Shown here: positions 18,507 to 27,300 of the stretch, one piece after another
Layout: every line of letters begins with the position of its first letter
Position numbering within the stretch: position 1 is the stretch's first letter
Assembly: GCA_944320725.1 (NCBI GenBank)
Contig: CALUIM010000002.1
Coordinates: 236,581-300,580, forward strand
Reading direction: 5' to 3'
Source of the DNA: an uncultured Coriobacteriaceae bacterium
Lineage (GTDB): Bacteria; Actinomycetota; Coriobacteriia; Coriobacteriales; Coriobacteriaceae
DNA length: 64,000 bases
Notes under the pieces: model-generated
The model's database searches: none
What the model was told of the DNA's origin: nothing
What the model saw: the letters and a program-made list of their open reading frames with translations, nothing else
Made by a program: the position numbers and the translations under genes

Positions 18507-19022
18507 ATGATTCGCAAAGACCGAGAGATCACCGATCGTGCAGAGCAGCTGGCCATCATCGAGGCGTGCGATGTGTGCCGCATCGCGCTTAACGATCCTG
18601 CGTCGGGTTTTCCGTATGTCGTACCGCTCAATTATGGCGTGGACATTGCGGGGGATGAGATCTACCTGTACTTTCACAGCGCCAAGAAAGGCGAGAAGCT
18701 CGAGTTGATTGCGCAGGACAATCGAGCGACGTTTGAGATGGACTGCGACCATCAGTTCATTTTCTACGACAAGCGCATGAGCTGCACCATGGGGTATCGC
18801 AGCGTGATTGGTCATGGGCTCATCGAGGTGGTGCCCGATGATGAGAAGATCGCGGGTCTTGAGGTGCTTATGCGCCACTACCATGCGGAGGACTTCCCGT
18901 GGAGCACCAAGCTCGTTCCAGTCACCTGCGTCTATCGGCTCAAGGTGCTCGATATGACCGGGAAGTTCCGCGATAACATCCACCCCGGCGAGAGCCGCTG
19001 GGAGCCGCCAGCGCATCGATAG
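18507..19022 (+). CDS. Pyridoxamine 5'-phosphate oxidase-like flavin split-barrel protein (NimA-like)
   Basis: A 171-residue FMN-binding split-barrel protein. The sequence FPYVVPLNYGVD near residue 36, the strand with IYLYFHSAKKGEKLELI near 51 and the later MGYRSVIGHG are typical of the NimA/nitroimidazole-resistance-like group of pyridoxamine phosphate oxidase relatives. Some members reduce 5-nitroimidazoles or bind haem or F420; function in this branch is rarely tested. A GAAGGAG site precedes ATG 18507. It is divergent from the MEMO-AMMECR1 gene across 253 bases. Resistance to nitroimidazole drugs should not be assumed from homology alone. Confidence 0.85.
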   Translation: MIRKDREITDRAEQLAIIEACDVCRIALNDPASGFPYVVPLNYGVDIAGDEIYLYFHSAKKGEKLELIAQDNRATFEMDCDHQFIFYDKRMSCTMGYRSVIGHGLIEVVPDDEKIAGLEVLMRHYHAEDFPWSTKLVPVTCVYRLKVLDMTGKFRDNIHPGESRWEPPAHR

Positions 19023-19091
19023 CGCGGGCCGCTCATAATGGAGCGTCTGCACTCGCTCGCGTCGCGCTTTCGTACATGGCGGTGCCCCGGC

Positions 19092-19184
19092 TTGCCAAAC
19101 GTACCGTTACTGCAAAAGTGCCCGCTAAGACCCGAATTTCGGGGGTCTTAGCGGGCACTTTTACATTAAAGGGACGTTTTGACA
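19092..19184. repeat. Dispersed palindromic element, copy A
   Basis: A 93-base imperfect palindrome opens with TTGCCAAACGTACCGTTA and closes with the near-complement ending GACGTTTTGACA. The centre is a 15-base stem GTGCCCGCTAAGACC around AATTTC. It belongs to a family with copies at 29157 and 30537 and a shorter relative at 23347. It lies between the split-barrel gene and the cytochrome gene. The rest of the intergenic stretch 19185-19375 shows no gene. Confidence 0.85.
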
Positions 19185-19375
19185 TATGAAGTGGCCGCAT
19201 ACCGCGGTGGTGCGGCGACGGGCCATCTACCTCGTAAAAGTGCAAAATCACCCCAGTGGGGTACTAGTCTCTCGCGTGCACGCGCGCGAGAATCCGACCC
19301 ATATACTGGCTGCAATGTGCCTCGACGGAGCTCGTCGGGCCGGCGAGCGCACATCGCGGAATGAGGGGAGGAGAG

Positions 19376-19990
19376 ATGGCCGAGGAGGATAAGAAGCCCG
19401 TGGCGGGCGAGGAAGCTTCTGCGGACGCGCCGGCTGGTTTGAGCCGCCTGAGCAAGAACAAGAAGCTCACCATCGCCGTGATTGCGGTAGCGGTTCTCGC
19501 TGTGCTGGGCATCGGACTGTGGAGCTGGGGAACATCGCCGAGCTTCTGCAGCGCGTTGTGCCATAGCCCGCTCGACAACTACGTGGCTGGCTACTACGAG
19601 GGCGATGCGGGCAAGGCGGTGACGGTGCATGCCAAGGCAGGCATGAGCTGCCTCGATTGCCATGATCGCTCGACGGCGCGCCAGTTTGGCGAGTTTGCGC
19701 ATTGGGCAACCGATAGCTACCAGGTTGACGAGGAAGGTTTTCTCGTAAAGGACGGGAGCATGCTCACCAAGGAGTTCTGCACGCGCGAGGGCTGCCATGT
19801 GTGGGAGAACGTCGTCGATAGTACCTGGGGCTTTGCGGGCAACGACGAGAAGTACAACCCGCATGCGAGTCATCAGGACGCCGCGATTACCTGCAGCGAT
19901 TGTCATAAGGTGCACCGCACAAGCGAGCTGTATTGCGCGAAGTGTCACAACATGGAGCTTCCGGAAGGGTGGGTGGCAACCAGTGAGTAA
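19376..19990 (+). CDS. Membrane-anchored pentahaem cytochrome c (NapC/NrfH-type quinol oxidase partner)
   Basis: A 204-residue protein with a charged cytosolic N-terminus, a single membrane anchor at about residues 31-52 and an extracytoplasmic domain with five candidate haem c sites: CSALCH, CLDCH, CTREGCH, CSDCH and CAKCH. Three are canonical CX2CH; the first is CX3CH and the third CX4CH, which is unusual. Small anchored cytochromes of this sort take electrons from menaquinol and hand them to a soluble reductase. The next gene, overlapping by eight bases, encodes an exported flavoprotein reductase, the evident partner. ATG 19376 follows GGGGAGGAG; ATG 19361 is an alternative without a good site. 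Confidence 0.88.
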   Translation: MAEEDKKPVAGEEASADAPAGLSRLSKNKKLTIAVIAVAVLAVLGIGLWSWGTSPSFCSALCHSPLDNYVAGYYEGDAGKAVTVHAKAGMSCLDCHDRSTARQFGEFAHWATDSYQVDEEGFLVKDGSMLTKEFCTREGCHVWENVVDSTWGFAGNDEKYNPHASHQDAAITCSDCHKVHRTSELYCAKCHNMELPEGWVATSE

Positions 19991-21734
19991 CTACGATCAC
20001 ATTGCGACGGGCGCATCCGGTGCCGCTCAGCGCGCGGTCACGCGTCGCGGTCTTTTTAAGGGCGCGGGTCTTGCTGCACTTGCCACGGCTGCGGCTTCTA
20101 CCCTCACCGGTTGCGGCGAGGGACAGCAGGTGACAGCGCCCGCGAAAAACCTCACCACGCAGCGCCCTGCAGCGCCGGCATGGCTGGGAGATGCGCCCGA
20201 GATCGATGAAGCGGAGATCACGGAAACGTTGAACGTCGACGTCGTCGTGGTGGGCTGCGGCACCGGTGGTATCCCCGCCATCATCTCCGCTGCCGAGAAC
20301 GGTGCCCATGTGCTGGGTATTGATCAGCAGGAGACCGTGAGCAACGTGCGCGAGGACATCGGCGCTATCGATTCTGCGCTGCAGCGCGAGACGGAGAAGA
20401 CATTCCCCGAGTTTCACATCGACAAGATGGAGGCACTCGAGGATATCGTGCGCTATGCCAACGGTTTCGTGGACTATGACCTCGTGAATCTCTGGGCCAA
20501 CGAGTCGGGTGCTATGGTGGACTGGCTTACCGCCATCTGCGAGCGCAATGGCGATTTCCGCATGTGGCACGAGGGCTCCATCGGCACGCAGAACGGGCAG
20601 GCGCGTGACCGCGCATGGGCAACGGGCCACAGCCCTGAGAAGCTCACCGACGACGAAGACCTCGATTTTGGCACCGATCTCATGCACTATGCCGAGGAGC
20701 TGGGTGCTGAGTTTAGATTCCAGACGTCGCTGGTAAAGTGTGAGCAGGACCATCTGGGACGCGTTACCGGCATCATTTGCCGTGATGATCGCGAGCAGAA
20801 CCTCATTCGCGTGAACGCCAAGAAGGGCGTCATCCTGGCAACCGGCGGCTATGTGGCAAACGATGCCATGGTCGAGGATCGTCAGGCGTGGAACAATCGT
20901 CTCAAGATCAACTGTCCCATCGGTGGTTCGCCTACGGGTGATGGCATCAAGGCGGCTATGTGGTGTGGTGCGGATATCGACCCCATCGGCTGCGCCGTCA
21001 CGTTTAACCGTGCGGCGTGCAAGCCCGACGAGACCGCCGGATCAGATGTCAAGGGCCAGTGGTGGTGGTTTGGCGAGCAGCCGTTCCTCAAGGTCAATCT
21101 CAACGGCAAGCGTTTCTGCAACGAATCCGGACCGTACGATTACATGCTGCATTCGGCGTTCATGCAGCCCTATCACACCTATGTGGATATCTTCGATTCC
21201 AACTACGCTGCACATGTGGCGCAGATGAACGAGGTGGGCTGCTGTCGTCTGTACCCGTTCGACAACGGCGCGCCCTGCAATCGCCCCATCGAGTCGATGC
21301 CTGCCGAGTTCGAGAAGCTCGAGGAAGCCGGTTACCTTATGAAGGCCGACACCATCGAGGAGCTCGCCTCGAAGCTGAATTTGCCGGTTGAGGAGACCGC
21401 TGCCACGTTTGCACGCTATAACGAGTTTGCGCGTAATGGCAACGATGAGGACTATCACAAAGAGCCGTATCGTCTCATTGAGCTCAATACGCCGCCTTAC
21501 TACGGCATCCGTACGGGCTGTTGGTATCTGTGCACGCTCGACGGCATCCGTATCAACACCGATATGCATGCCATCCGCGAGGATGGTACGCAGATCGAGG
21601 GTCTTTATATGGTTGGCAATGACTCCGGTGGCTTCTTCTCGGTGAGTTACCCCAATCTCTTCACGGGACTTGCCGTGGGCCGCACGATGACGTTTGCACG
21701 TCGTGCGGGCATGCTTGCCGCCACAAGTGAATAG
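19983..21734 (+). CDS. Tat-exported FAD-dependent reductase (fumarate reductase/KsdD flavoprotein superfamily)
   Basis: A 583-residue flavoprotein. The N-terminus has a twin-arginine signal, TRRGLFKGAGLAALA, and an LTGCG lipobox-like site, so export and perhaps lipid anchoring are likely. The FAD Rossmann motif VVVVGCGTGGIPA lies near residue 84, and the C-terminal FAD-binding segment GLYMVGNDSGGFFS near 545. It belongs to the fumarate reductase superfamily that in gut Coriobacteriia includes the cardiac-glycoside reductase Cgr2, always paired with a cytochrome. Substrates vary (fumarate, urocanate, cinnamates, glycosides), and no active-site residue here identifies one. The start is GTG 19983, inside the cytochrome stop region. 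Confidence 0.87.
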   Translation: MSNYDHIATGASGAAQRAVTRRGLFKGAGLAALATAAASTLTGCGEGQQVTAPAKNLTTQRPAAPAWLGDAPEIDEAEITETLNVDVVVVGCGTGGIPAIISAAENGAHVLGIDQQETVSNVREDIGAIDSALQRETEKTFPEFHIDKMEALEDIVRYANGFVDYDLVNLWANESGAMVDWLTAICERNGDFRMWHEGSIGTQNGQARDRAWATGHSPEKLTDDEDLDFGTDLMHYAEELGAEFRFQTSLVKCEQDHLGRVTGIICRDDREQNLIRVNAKKGVILATGGYVANDAMVEDRQAWNNRLKINCPIGGSPTGDGIKAAMWCGADIDPIGCAVTFNRAACKPDETAGSDVKGQWWWFGEQPFLKVNLNGKRFCNESGPYDYMLHSAFMQPYHTYVDIFDSNYAAHVAQMNEVGCCRLYPFDNGAPCNRPIESMPAEFEKLEEAGYLMKADTIEELASKLNLPVEETAATFARYNEFARNGNDEDYHKEPYRLIELNTPPYYGIRTGCWYLCTLDGIRINTDMHAIREDGTQIEGLYMVGNDSGGFFSVSYPNLFTGLAVGRTMTFARRAGMLAATSE

Positions 21735-21794
21735 GGATATCTCCAGCACGGGACCCGCTGGAATCCACTGATGCGCCCTCGACGCGCACCGCCG

Positions 21795-21836
21795 CTGCCG
21801 GCGATTGTCGCATGGTACAATCGCCGGCAGTTTGCA
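21795..21836 (+). terminator. Terminator after the flavoprotein gene
   Basis: A perfect 14-bp stem CTGCCGGCGATTGT/ACAATCGCCGGCAG with an eight-base loop is followed by a broken T-rich stretch, TTTGCATTT. It ends the cytochrome-flavoprotein transcript 60-100 bases after the stop and just before the LuxR gene. Confidence 0.7.
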
Positions 21837-21850
21837 TTTGAGGGGGTGCG

Positions 21851-23314
21851 ATGAGCGAGGAGATCATGCCGCAAGAGGCGGGTTCTATTTCGTTTGGAAG
21901 GGCGCTTGCGGCGCTCAGCTGTCTTTTGCTGGCGACGCCGTTGCTCAACATTGTTGCGTTTCCCCTGTTTGATGCGACCTTTACCTATGCGCGCGATATT
22001 TCGGTACTCGCCTGCGCGGTGATGCTCATGCTGCTGGCATGCGCAGCGGTGTTTCGACCTCGTATGCTGCGGGTTCGCTGGACAAACCGCATACTCGTTG
22101 GTGCGCTTGTTACAGGCTCGCTGCTTCTTGTTCCCGCGCTCGTATCTCATTCAGCACCCGCGCTCGTGGTGGCTTCGACGCTGGCTTCGATAGGCCGCGG
22201 GTGGGCAACGCTTGCGTGCGGGATGATGGTGGCGCGCCTTGAAGGGAGACGTGTGCCTCTGTGCGTACTCGCCGCGTTTGCGATTGCGTATGCCTGCGCG
22301 TCGGTCACCTGGTTTCTACCATCGTTCATCGGCCTTATGGCACTTGCCGTAGGTCCACTTGTTGCGTTGGCGCTTTCGTGGCCATGTGCTGGCCGTATGC
22401 TCTATCGTGCCGAGGTCTCGGAGTCACCGCGCGATATCTCGGTTACGCAGCCGGCAAGTTTTCTGGCGCTCTCCAGCATGCTGTTCACGAGCATCTTGTT
22501 GTTCAAGGTGCTGTTTGGCTATGCCTTGCGATTTGATGTCGTGGATTCAAATCCCGTGGCGGACTGGCTCATTGCACTGGCGGCTATTGCGGTTGTTCTT
22601 GTAATTGTGGGGGTGCGCCGCGCCTGGGGCTCCGCGCGGGTTGAGGCGGACAGCGGTCGCTTCCCTTGGGATACGCTGGTGAGCATCGCTGTGCTTGCAG
22701 CCGTCGCGGGGCTTTTGTGCTCGATGCTGCCACTCGCATGGGCTCCGGGAGCAAGCACGGCGGCGCTTACGGCGGGTAGCACCTTGTTCGAGCTAGTTTC
22801 GTGGTCGATTATCTTGGCGCTTGCAGCGCGCAGCGAGCTGGGTGCTGTTGCTTCGATTGCCTGGGGGCGCGGCGTCGCAAGTATCGGCTCGGTGGTTGGC
22901 GCGGCGCTTGGTTCATGGGCGGGGTCGAGTATCGGCGTCGATCATGTGACGGTTATCGTAATCTCCGCGGCGCTCGTGCTTGTGGTGACGGCATATGTGC
23001 TGTTCGGTTTCAGGTATTTCAGCTTCGAGAAATCTGTTGCGAGCGTTGTACCTGCTGTCGAGAACGCTCGAGCCGATGCTCCTCAGGAAACGCTCGAGAG
23101 CCGTGTGGCTGCACTTGCCGAGCACCATGGCCTCACGCCGCGCGAGCGCGAGGTCTTCGAGATGCTCGCGCATGGGCGCAATCGCGAATATATCGAGAGC
23201 AAGCTGGTTATTTCGCGCAATACCGTGAAGGCGCACGTGAAGCATATTTACGCCAAGCTCGAGGTTCACTCGCATCAGGAGCTCCTCGATTTGGTGGAAG
23301 ACGCAAGCGAGTAA
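21851..23314 (+). CDS. Membrane-bound LuxR-family transcriptional regulator
   Basis: A 487-residue protein. Residues about 15-395 hold ten to twelve hydrophobic helices in an MFS-like arrangement. Residues about 420-480 are a LuxR/GerE helix-turn-helix: LTPREREVFEMLAHGRN, then SRNTVKAHVKHIYAKLEVHS. There is no phosphoacceptor domain, so the membrane part is probably the sensor. Proteins of this design are abundant in Coriobacteriia next to cytochrome/flavoprotein reductase genes, and this one directly follows such a pair. It is therefore the likely substrate-responsive regulator of those genes, an inference from position. AGGGGGTGCG precedes ATG 21851. Confidence 0.88.
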   Translation: MSEEIMPQEAGSISFGRALAALSCLLLATPLLNIVAFPLFDATFTYARDISVLACAVMLMLLACAAVFRPRMLRVRWTNRILVGALVTGSLLLVPALVSHSAPALVVASTLASIGRGWATLACGMMVARLEGRRVPLCVLAAFAIAYACASVTWFLPSFIGLMALAVGPLVALALSWPCAGRMLYRAEVSESPRDISVTQPASFLALSSMLFTSILLFKVLFGYALRFDVVDSNPVADWLIALAAIAVVLVIVGVRRAWGSARVEADSGRFPWDTLVSIAVLAAVAGLLCSMLPLAWAPGASTAALTAGSTLFELVSWSIILALAARSELGAVASIAWGRGVASIGSVVGAALGSWAGSSIGVDHVTVIVISAALVLVVTAYVLFGFRYFSFEKSVASVVPAVENARADAPQETLESRVAALAEHHGLTPREREVFEMLAHGRNREYIESKLVISRNTVKAHVKHIYAKLEVHSHQELLDLVEDASE

Positions 23315-23346
23315 CGGCGCATCCGACGCGTGCCGTAGCCTTCACC

Positions 23347-23403
23347 GTGTCTAAGTGACCATTAAGAGCCTTGTTTTGGGGGTCTTAATGGTCACTTTGA
23401 CAC
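23347..23403. repeat. Dispersed palindromic element, short copy D
   Basis: A 57-base palindrome bounded by GTGTC/GACAC contains AGTGACCATTAAGA and its complement TCTTAATGGTCACT around TTGTTTTG. It shares GGGGGTCTTA with copy A and GGTCACTTT with copies B and C but lacks their TTGCCAAAC ends. It stands 32 bases after the LuxR stop and may also terminate transcription. Confidence 0.7.
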
Positions 23404-23478
23404 TATGCGGTGCGATGAACGGCTGTGTGCAGATGCCGAGGCGAGCCATGATGCGCATACCGTATGTAAGGGTTTCTT

Positions 23479-23528
23479 GATACGTCGTATCACGTGAATA
23501 ATCTTTCACGCTGTGTGCAATAATGCAC
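23479..23528. promoter_or_regulatory. Cluster of three inverted repeats upstream of the TetR-like gene
   Basis: Three short dyads follow each other: GATACGTCGTATC (23479-23491), CGTGAATAATCTTTCACG (23493-23510) and GTGCAATAATGCAC (23515-23528). They lie 33-82 bases before the presumed GTG start of the regulator, a suitable place for an autoregulatory operator. This is inferred from symmetry only. Confidence 0.4.
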
Positions 23529-23560
23529 GCGTAGTGAAAGAACTTTTGGGGGAGGGATGC

Positions 23561-24340
23561 GTGGAAACAACGGCATCCAAGCCAAGCGCGAGCGTCGGGT
23601 CACGGCAGGGAGTCCGCGTTGAGCGGACCGAGCCGGGCAAGCTCGATCGCCGCAGCCTGCGCACGCAGCACCTGCTGCGCCGCGCGCTCGCTGATGCGCT
23701 CAACGAGGACGAGGACCTCACGCACATCACCGTGGCGGGCCTCGCCGATCGTGCCGGCCTTACACGGCGCACGTTCTACACCCATTTCAAAGACATCCCC
23801 GATTTCGTGGAGCAGCTCGAGTCGAGTATCCTCGGCGATATTCGCCAGCGGATCGAGGCAATCGCCGCGTCTGACCTTGCCTCGCTCTACCGCAACATCG
23901 ACGAGCTGGAGCCGGCGCCGGGGTCGGTTGAGCTGCTGAGGTACCTCAAGCGGCACGGTCGCCTTATAGGCGCGCTGTTGGGGCCGGGCGGCGACCCGGC
24001 GTTCTCACAGCGTATCTGTGCGATTGCGCGCGAGGCGGTTGCCGAGCGCATGAAGACGGGTATCTTCCCGGGCGTGGTGGGAACGTTTTTCGAGTACTAC
24101 CTCGCGTATGTGGTCGCCGCCGAGATGGGTATCGTGCAGCGCTGGTTTGCAACGGGGCTTACCGAGAGCCCCGAGACCATGGCGCGCATCATGACCGTTG
24201 TGGCGTTCGTGCGTCCTGGTGATCTCTACGGCAAACCGATCGACATTAACGTGCCGGCATACGGCGCAAAGCTTATGGGCCTCAAATTCAGCGGGGCCGA
24301 CAGCACAGTATCTAGCAAAGGGAAGGGCATCGATGGTTAA
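23561..24340 (+). CDS. TetR-family transcriptional regulator coupled to the activase gene
   Basis: A 259-residue regulator with a TetR helix-turn-helix at about residues 45-75: ITVAGLADRAGLTRRTFYTHF. The C-terminal half is helical and includes an FFEYYLAYVVAAEMG segment typical of TetR C-terminal domains. The start is placed at GTG 23561 because GGGGGAGGGA lies just upstream; GTG 23513 would add 16 residues that overlap the dyad cluster. Its stop overlaps the start of the giant activase gene by eight bases, so the two are translationally coupled and the regulator probably controls that gene. Its ligand is unknown, perhaps an acyl-CoA or a stress signal. Confidence 0.84.
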   Translation: METTASKPSASVGSRQGVRVERTEPGKLDRRSLRTQHLLRRALADALNEDEDLTHITVAGLADRAGLTRRTFYTHFKDIPDFVEQLESSILGDIRQRIEAIAASDLASLYRNIDELEPAPGSVELLRYLKRHGRLIGALLGPGGDPAFSQRICAIAREAVAERMKTGIFPGVVGTFFEYYLAYVVAAEMGIVQRWFATGLTESPETMARIMTVVAFVRPGDLYGKPIDINVPAYGAKLMGLKFSGADSTVSSKGKGIDG

Positions 24341-27300
24341 CATTCCCGTTATTGACGCTGCAAACGACATGGCGGCGCAGGCAGCCGAAGGAACCGCGGC
24401 GGCGGTTCCCGAGGGCGCCATCTACAATCCGCAGGCGGCGCATGGCAATCTTCATCTCGGCATCGACGTGGGCTCCACCACGGTGAAGCTTGCTGTGCTG
24501 AACGACGATAACCAGATTGTCTACGCGAAGTACCAGCGTCATCACACCGACGTGCGCGCCTGCGCGCGTGATCTGTTCGTAGGTGCCGCGAGCCTTATGC
24601 CCGAGGCGAAGATGACCTGCGCCATTACCGGTTCGGGCGGTCTTTTGCTCTCGCAGTGGCTGGGGCTTGAGTTCGTGCAGGAGGTTATCGCAAGCAAACG
24701 CGCCGTCGAGACGCTCATCCCCGAGACCGACGTTGCCATCGAGCTGGGCGGCGAGGATGCCAAGATCATCTACTTCGATCACGGCATCGAGCAGCGTATG
24801 AACGGTACATGCGCGGGTGGCACGGGCGCGTTTATCGACCAGATGGCCACGCTGCTGCATACCGATGCCTCCGGTCTCAACGACCTTGCCAAGGATGCCA
24901 CCACGATCTATCCCATCGCGAGCCGCTGCGGCGTGTTTGCCAAGTCGGACGTGCAGCCGCTCCTCAATGAGGGCGCACGCCAGGAAGATGTTGCGGCATC
25001 GATTTTCCAGGCCGTGGTCACGCAGACCATCTCCGGCCTTGCCTGCGGACGCCCCATTCGCGGCAACGTCGCCTTCCTCGGCGGTCCGCTCCAGTACCTC
25101 TCCGAGTTGCGCCATCGCTTCTATGTGACGCTCGATCTCGACGAGGCGCACCGCATCGTACCCGAGAACGCGCATCTGTTCGTGGCATCCGGCGCTGCCA
25201 TGGCGCACGAGTCCGAGAAGCTCGCCACCTTCCCCGAGCTTATCGCCTCGATTGACGCGCTCGGCGATACGCAGGGCTCTGAGGTTGCGCGCCTCGATCC
25301 GCTGTTCGCCACCGAGGACGATTTCCGCGAGTTCAAGGAGCGCCATGACGCCCAGGTGGTGCCGCGCGGCGACCTTGCCACCTACGCGGGCAAGCGCGTC
25401 TTCATTGGCATCGACGCGGGTTCCACCACCATGAAGGCTGCGATGGTAGGCGAGGACGGCCAGCTGCTGCACACCTGGTACGGCAACAACAACGGCGACA
25501 TCCTGGGTACTGCCAAAACCATCATGGCCGACTTTTTCGCGCACATTCCTGCGGGTTGCCAGATTGGCCACGTGACCACGACCGGCTACGGCGAGGCACT
25601 GCTCATCGAGGCACTCAAAGCCGACTCCGGCGAGATCGAGACCGTGGCGCACCTGCGTGGCGCCCGCGCATTCCTCCCCGGCGTGCAGTTCATCCTCGAC
25701 ATCGGCGGCCAGGACATGAAGTGCCTGCGCGTGCGTGACGGCGTGATCGAGCACATCATGCTCAACGAGGCATGCTCCTCGGGCTGCGGCAGCTTCATCG
25801 AGAGCTTCGCTGTCTCCATGAATATGGGCGTGGAACAGTTTGCTCAGGAGGCCATCCGTGCCAAGAGCCCGGTTGATTTGGGCAGCCGCTGCACGGTCTT
25901 CATGAACAGCCGCGTGAAGCAGGCACAGAAGGAAGGCGCCACGGTGGGCGACATCGCCGCCGGCCTGTCCTATTCCGTCATCAAAAACGCGCTCTTCAAG
26001 GTTATCAAGCTGCGCGACCCGTCCGAGATTGGCGATCAGGTGATCGTCCAGGGTGGCACGTTCATGAGCGATGCCACGCTGCGCGCGTTTGAGCTTTTGA
26101 CCGGCGTGCCCGCGGTGCGCCCCGATATCGCCGGCTGCATGGGTGCATACGGCGCGGCCCTCTTGGCCCGCGACCGTGCGGGTGAGGACGGCATCTCGCA
26201 GATGCTCTCGGCCGACGAGATCGCCCGCCTCACGGTGACGCAGAAGCACGTACGCTGCGGTCGCTGCTCGAACAACTGCCAGCTTACGGTGAACGATTTC
26301 GGTGGCGGCCGCCGTTTCATCACCGGCAACCGCTGCGAGAAGGGTGCAGGCCACAAGAAGCAGAAAACCGAGGCGCCCAACCTCTTCAAAGAGAAGAATC
26401 GCCTGCTCTTTGACCGCGAGTGCCTCTCGCCCGACGAGGCGCCCCGCGGTACCGTGGGCATCCCGCGCGCCCTCAACCTCTACGAGGACTACCCCTTCTG
26501 GCATGCATTCTTTACGCGTCTTGGTTTCGCGGTCATCCTGTCGGACGACTCCACTAAGAAGACCTACGATGCAGGTATCGAGTCCATGCCCAGCGAGAGC
26601 GTGTGCTATCCGGCCAAGCTCAGCCACGGCCACATCATGAACCTCATCGACAAGGACCCCGATTTCATCTGGATGCCCTGCATCCGCAAGGAGCGCAAGG
26701 AGGATCCGGCGGCGGGCAACAACTACAACTGCCCGATTGTCATGAGCTACCCGACGGCGCTGGGTCTCAACATCGACGAGTTGGCCGAGAAGAACATCGA
26801 GTTCATGTATCCGTTCGTGCCGTATAACGATCGCGTTGAGCTCAAGCGCCGCCTCTACGAGATTCTGGCCGAGGATCGCGTGGCCGATGCCGAGGCAGGG
26901 CGCGGGCGCGTGCGCGGGCCCAAGCTCACCCGCTCCGAGATTGACGCTGCGGTGAACTACGCGTACGAGGTCGACGCGCGTTTCCACGAGGATATCCAGA
27001 CTATGGGTGAGGAGACCATCCACTGGATCGAGGAGCACGGCGGTCACGGCATCGTGCTCGCCGGGCGTCCCTACCATAACGACCCCGAGATCAACCATGC
27101 GTTGCCCGAGCTCATCTCGTCGTTTGGATTTGCGGTGCTTACCGAGGACTCGGTGGCGCATCTCGTGAAGCCCGATCGACCCATCCGCGTGGTGGACCAG
27201 TGGATGTACCACAGCCGTCTCTACCGCGCCGCCAAGCTCGTGACACTGCGCAACGATCTCGATCTCATCCAGCTGAACTCCTTTGGCTGCGGTCTCGACG

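Noticed and set aside
18507..19022. Nitroimidazole-resistance (nim) gene
   Set aside because: Only the broad split-barrel family is supported; most relatives have never been shown to give resistance.
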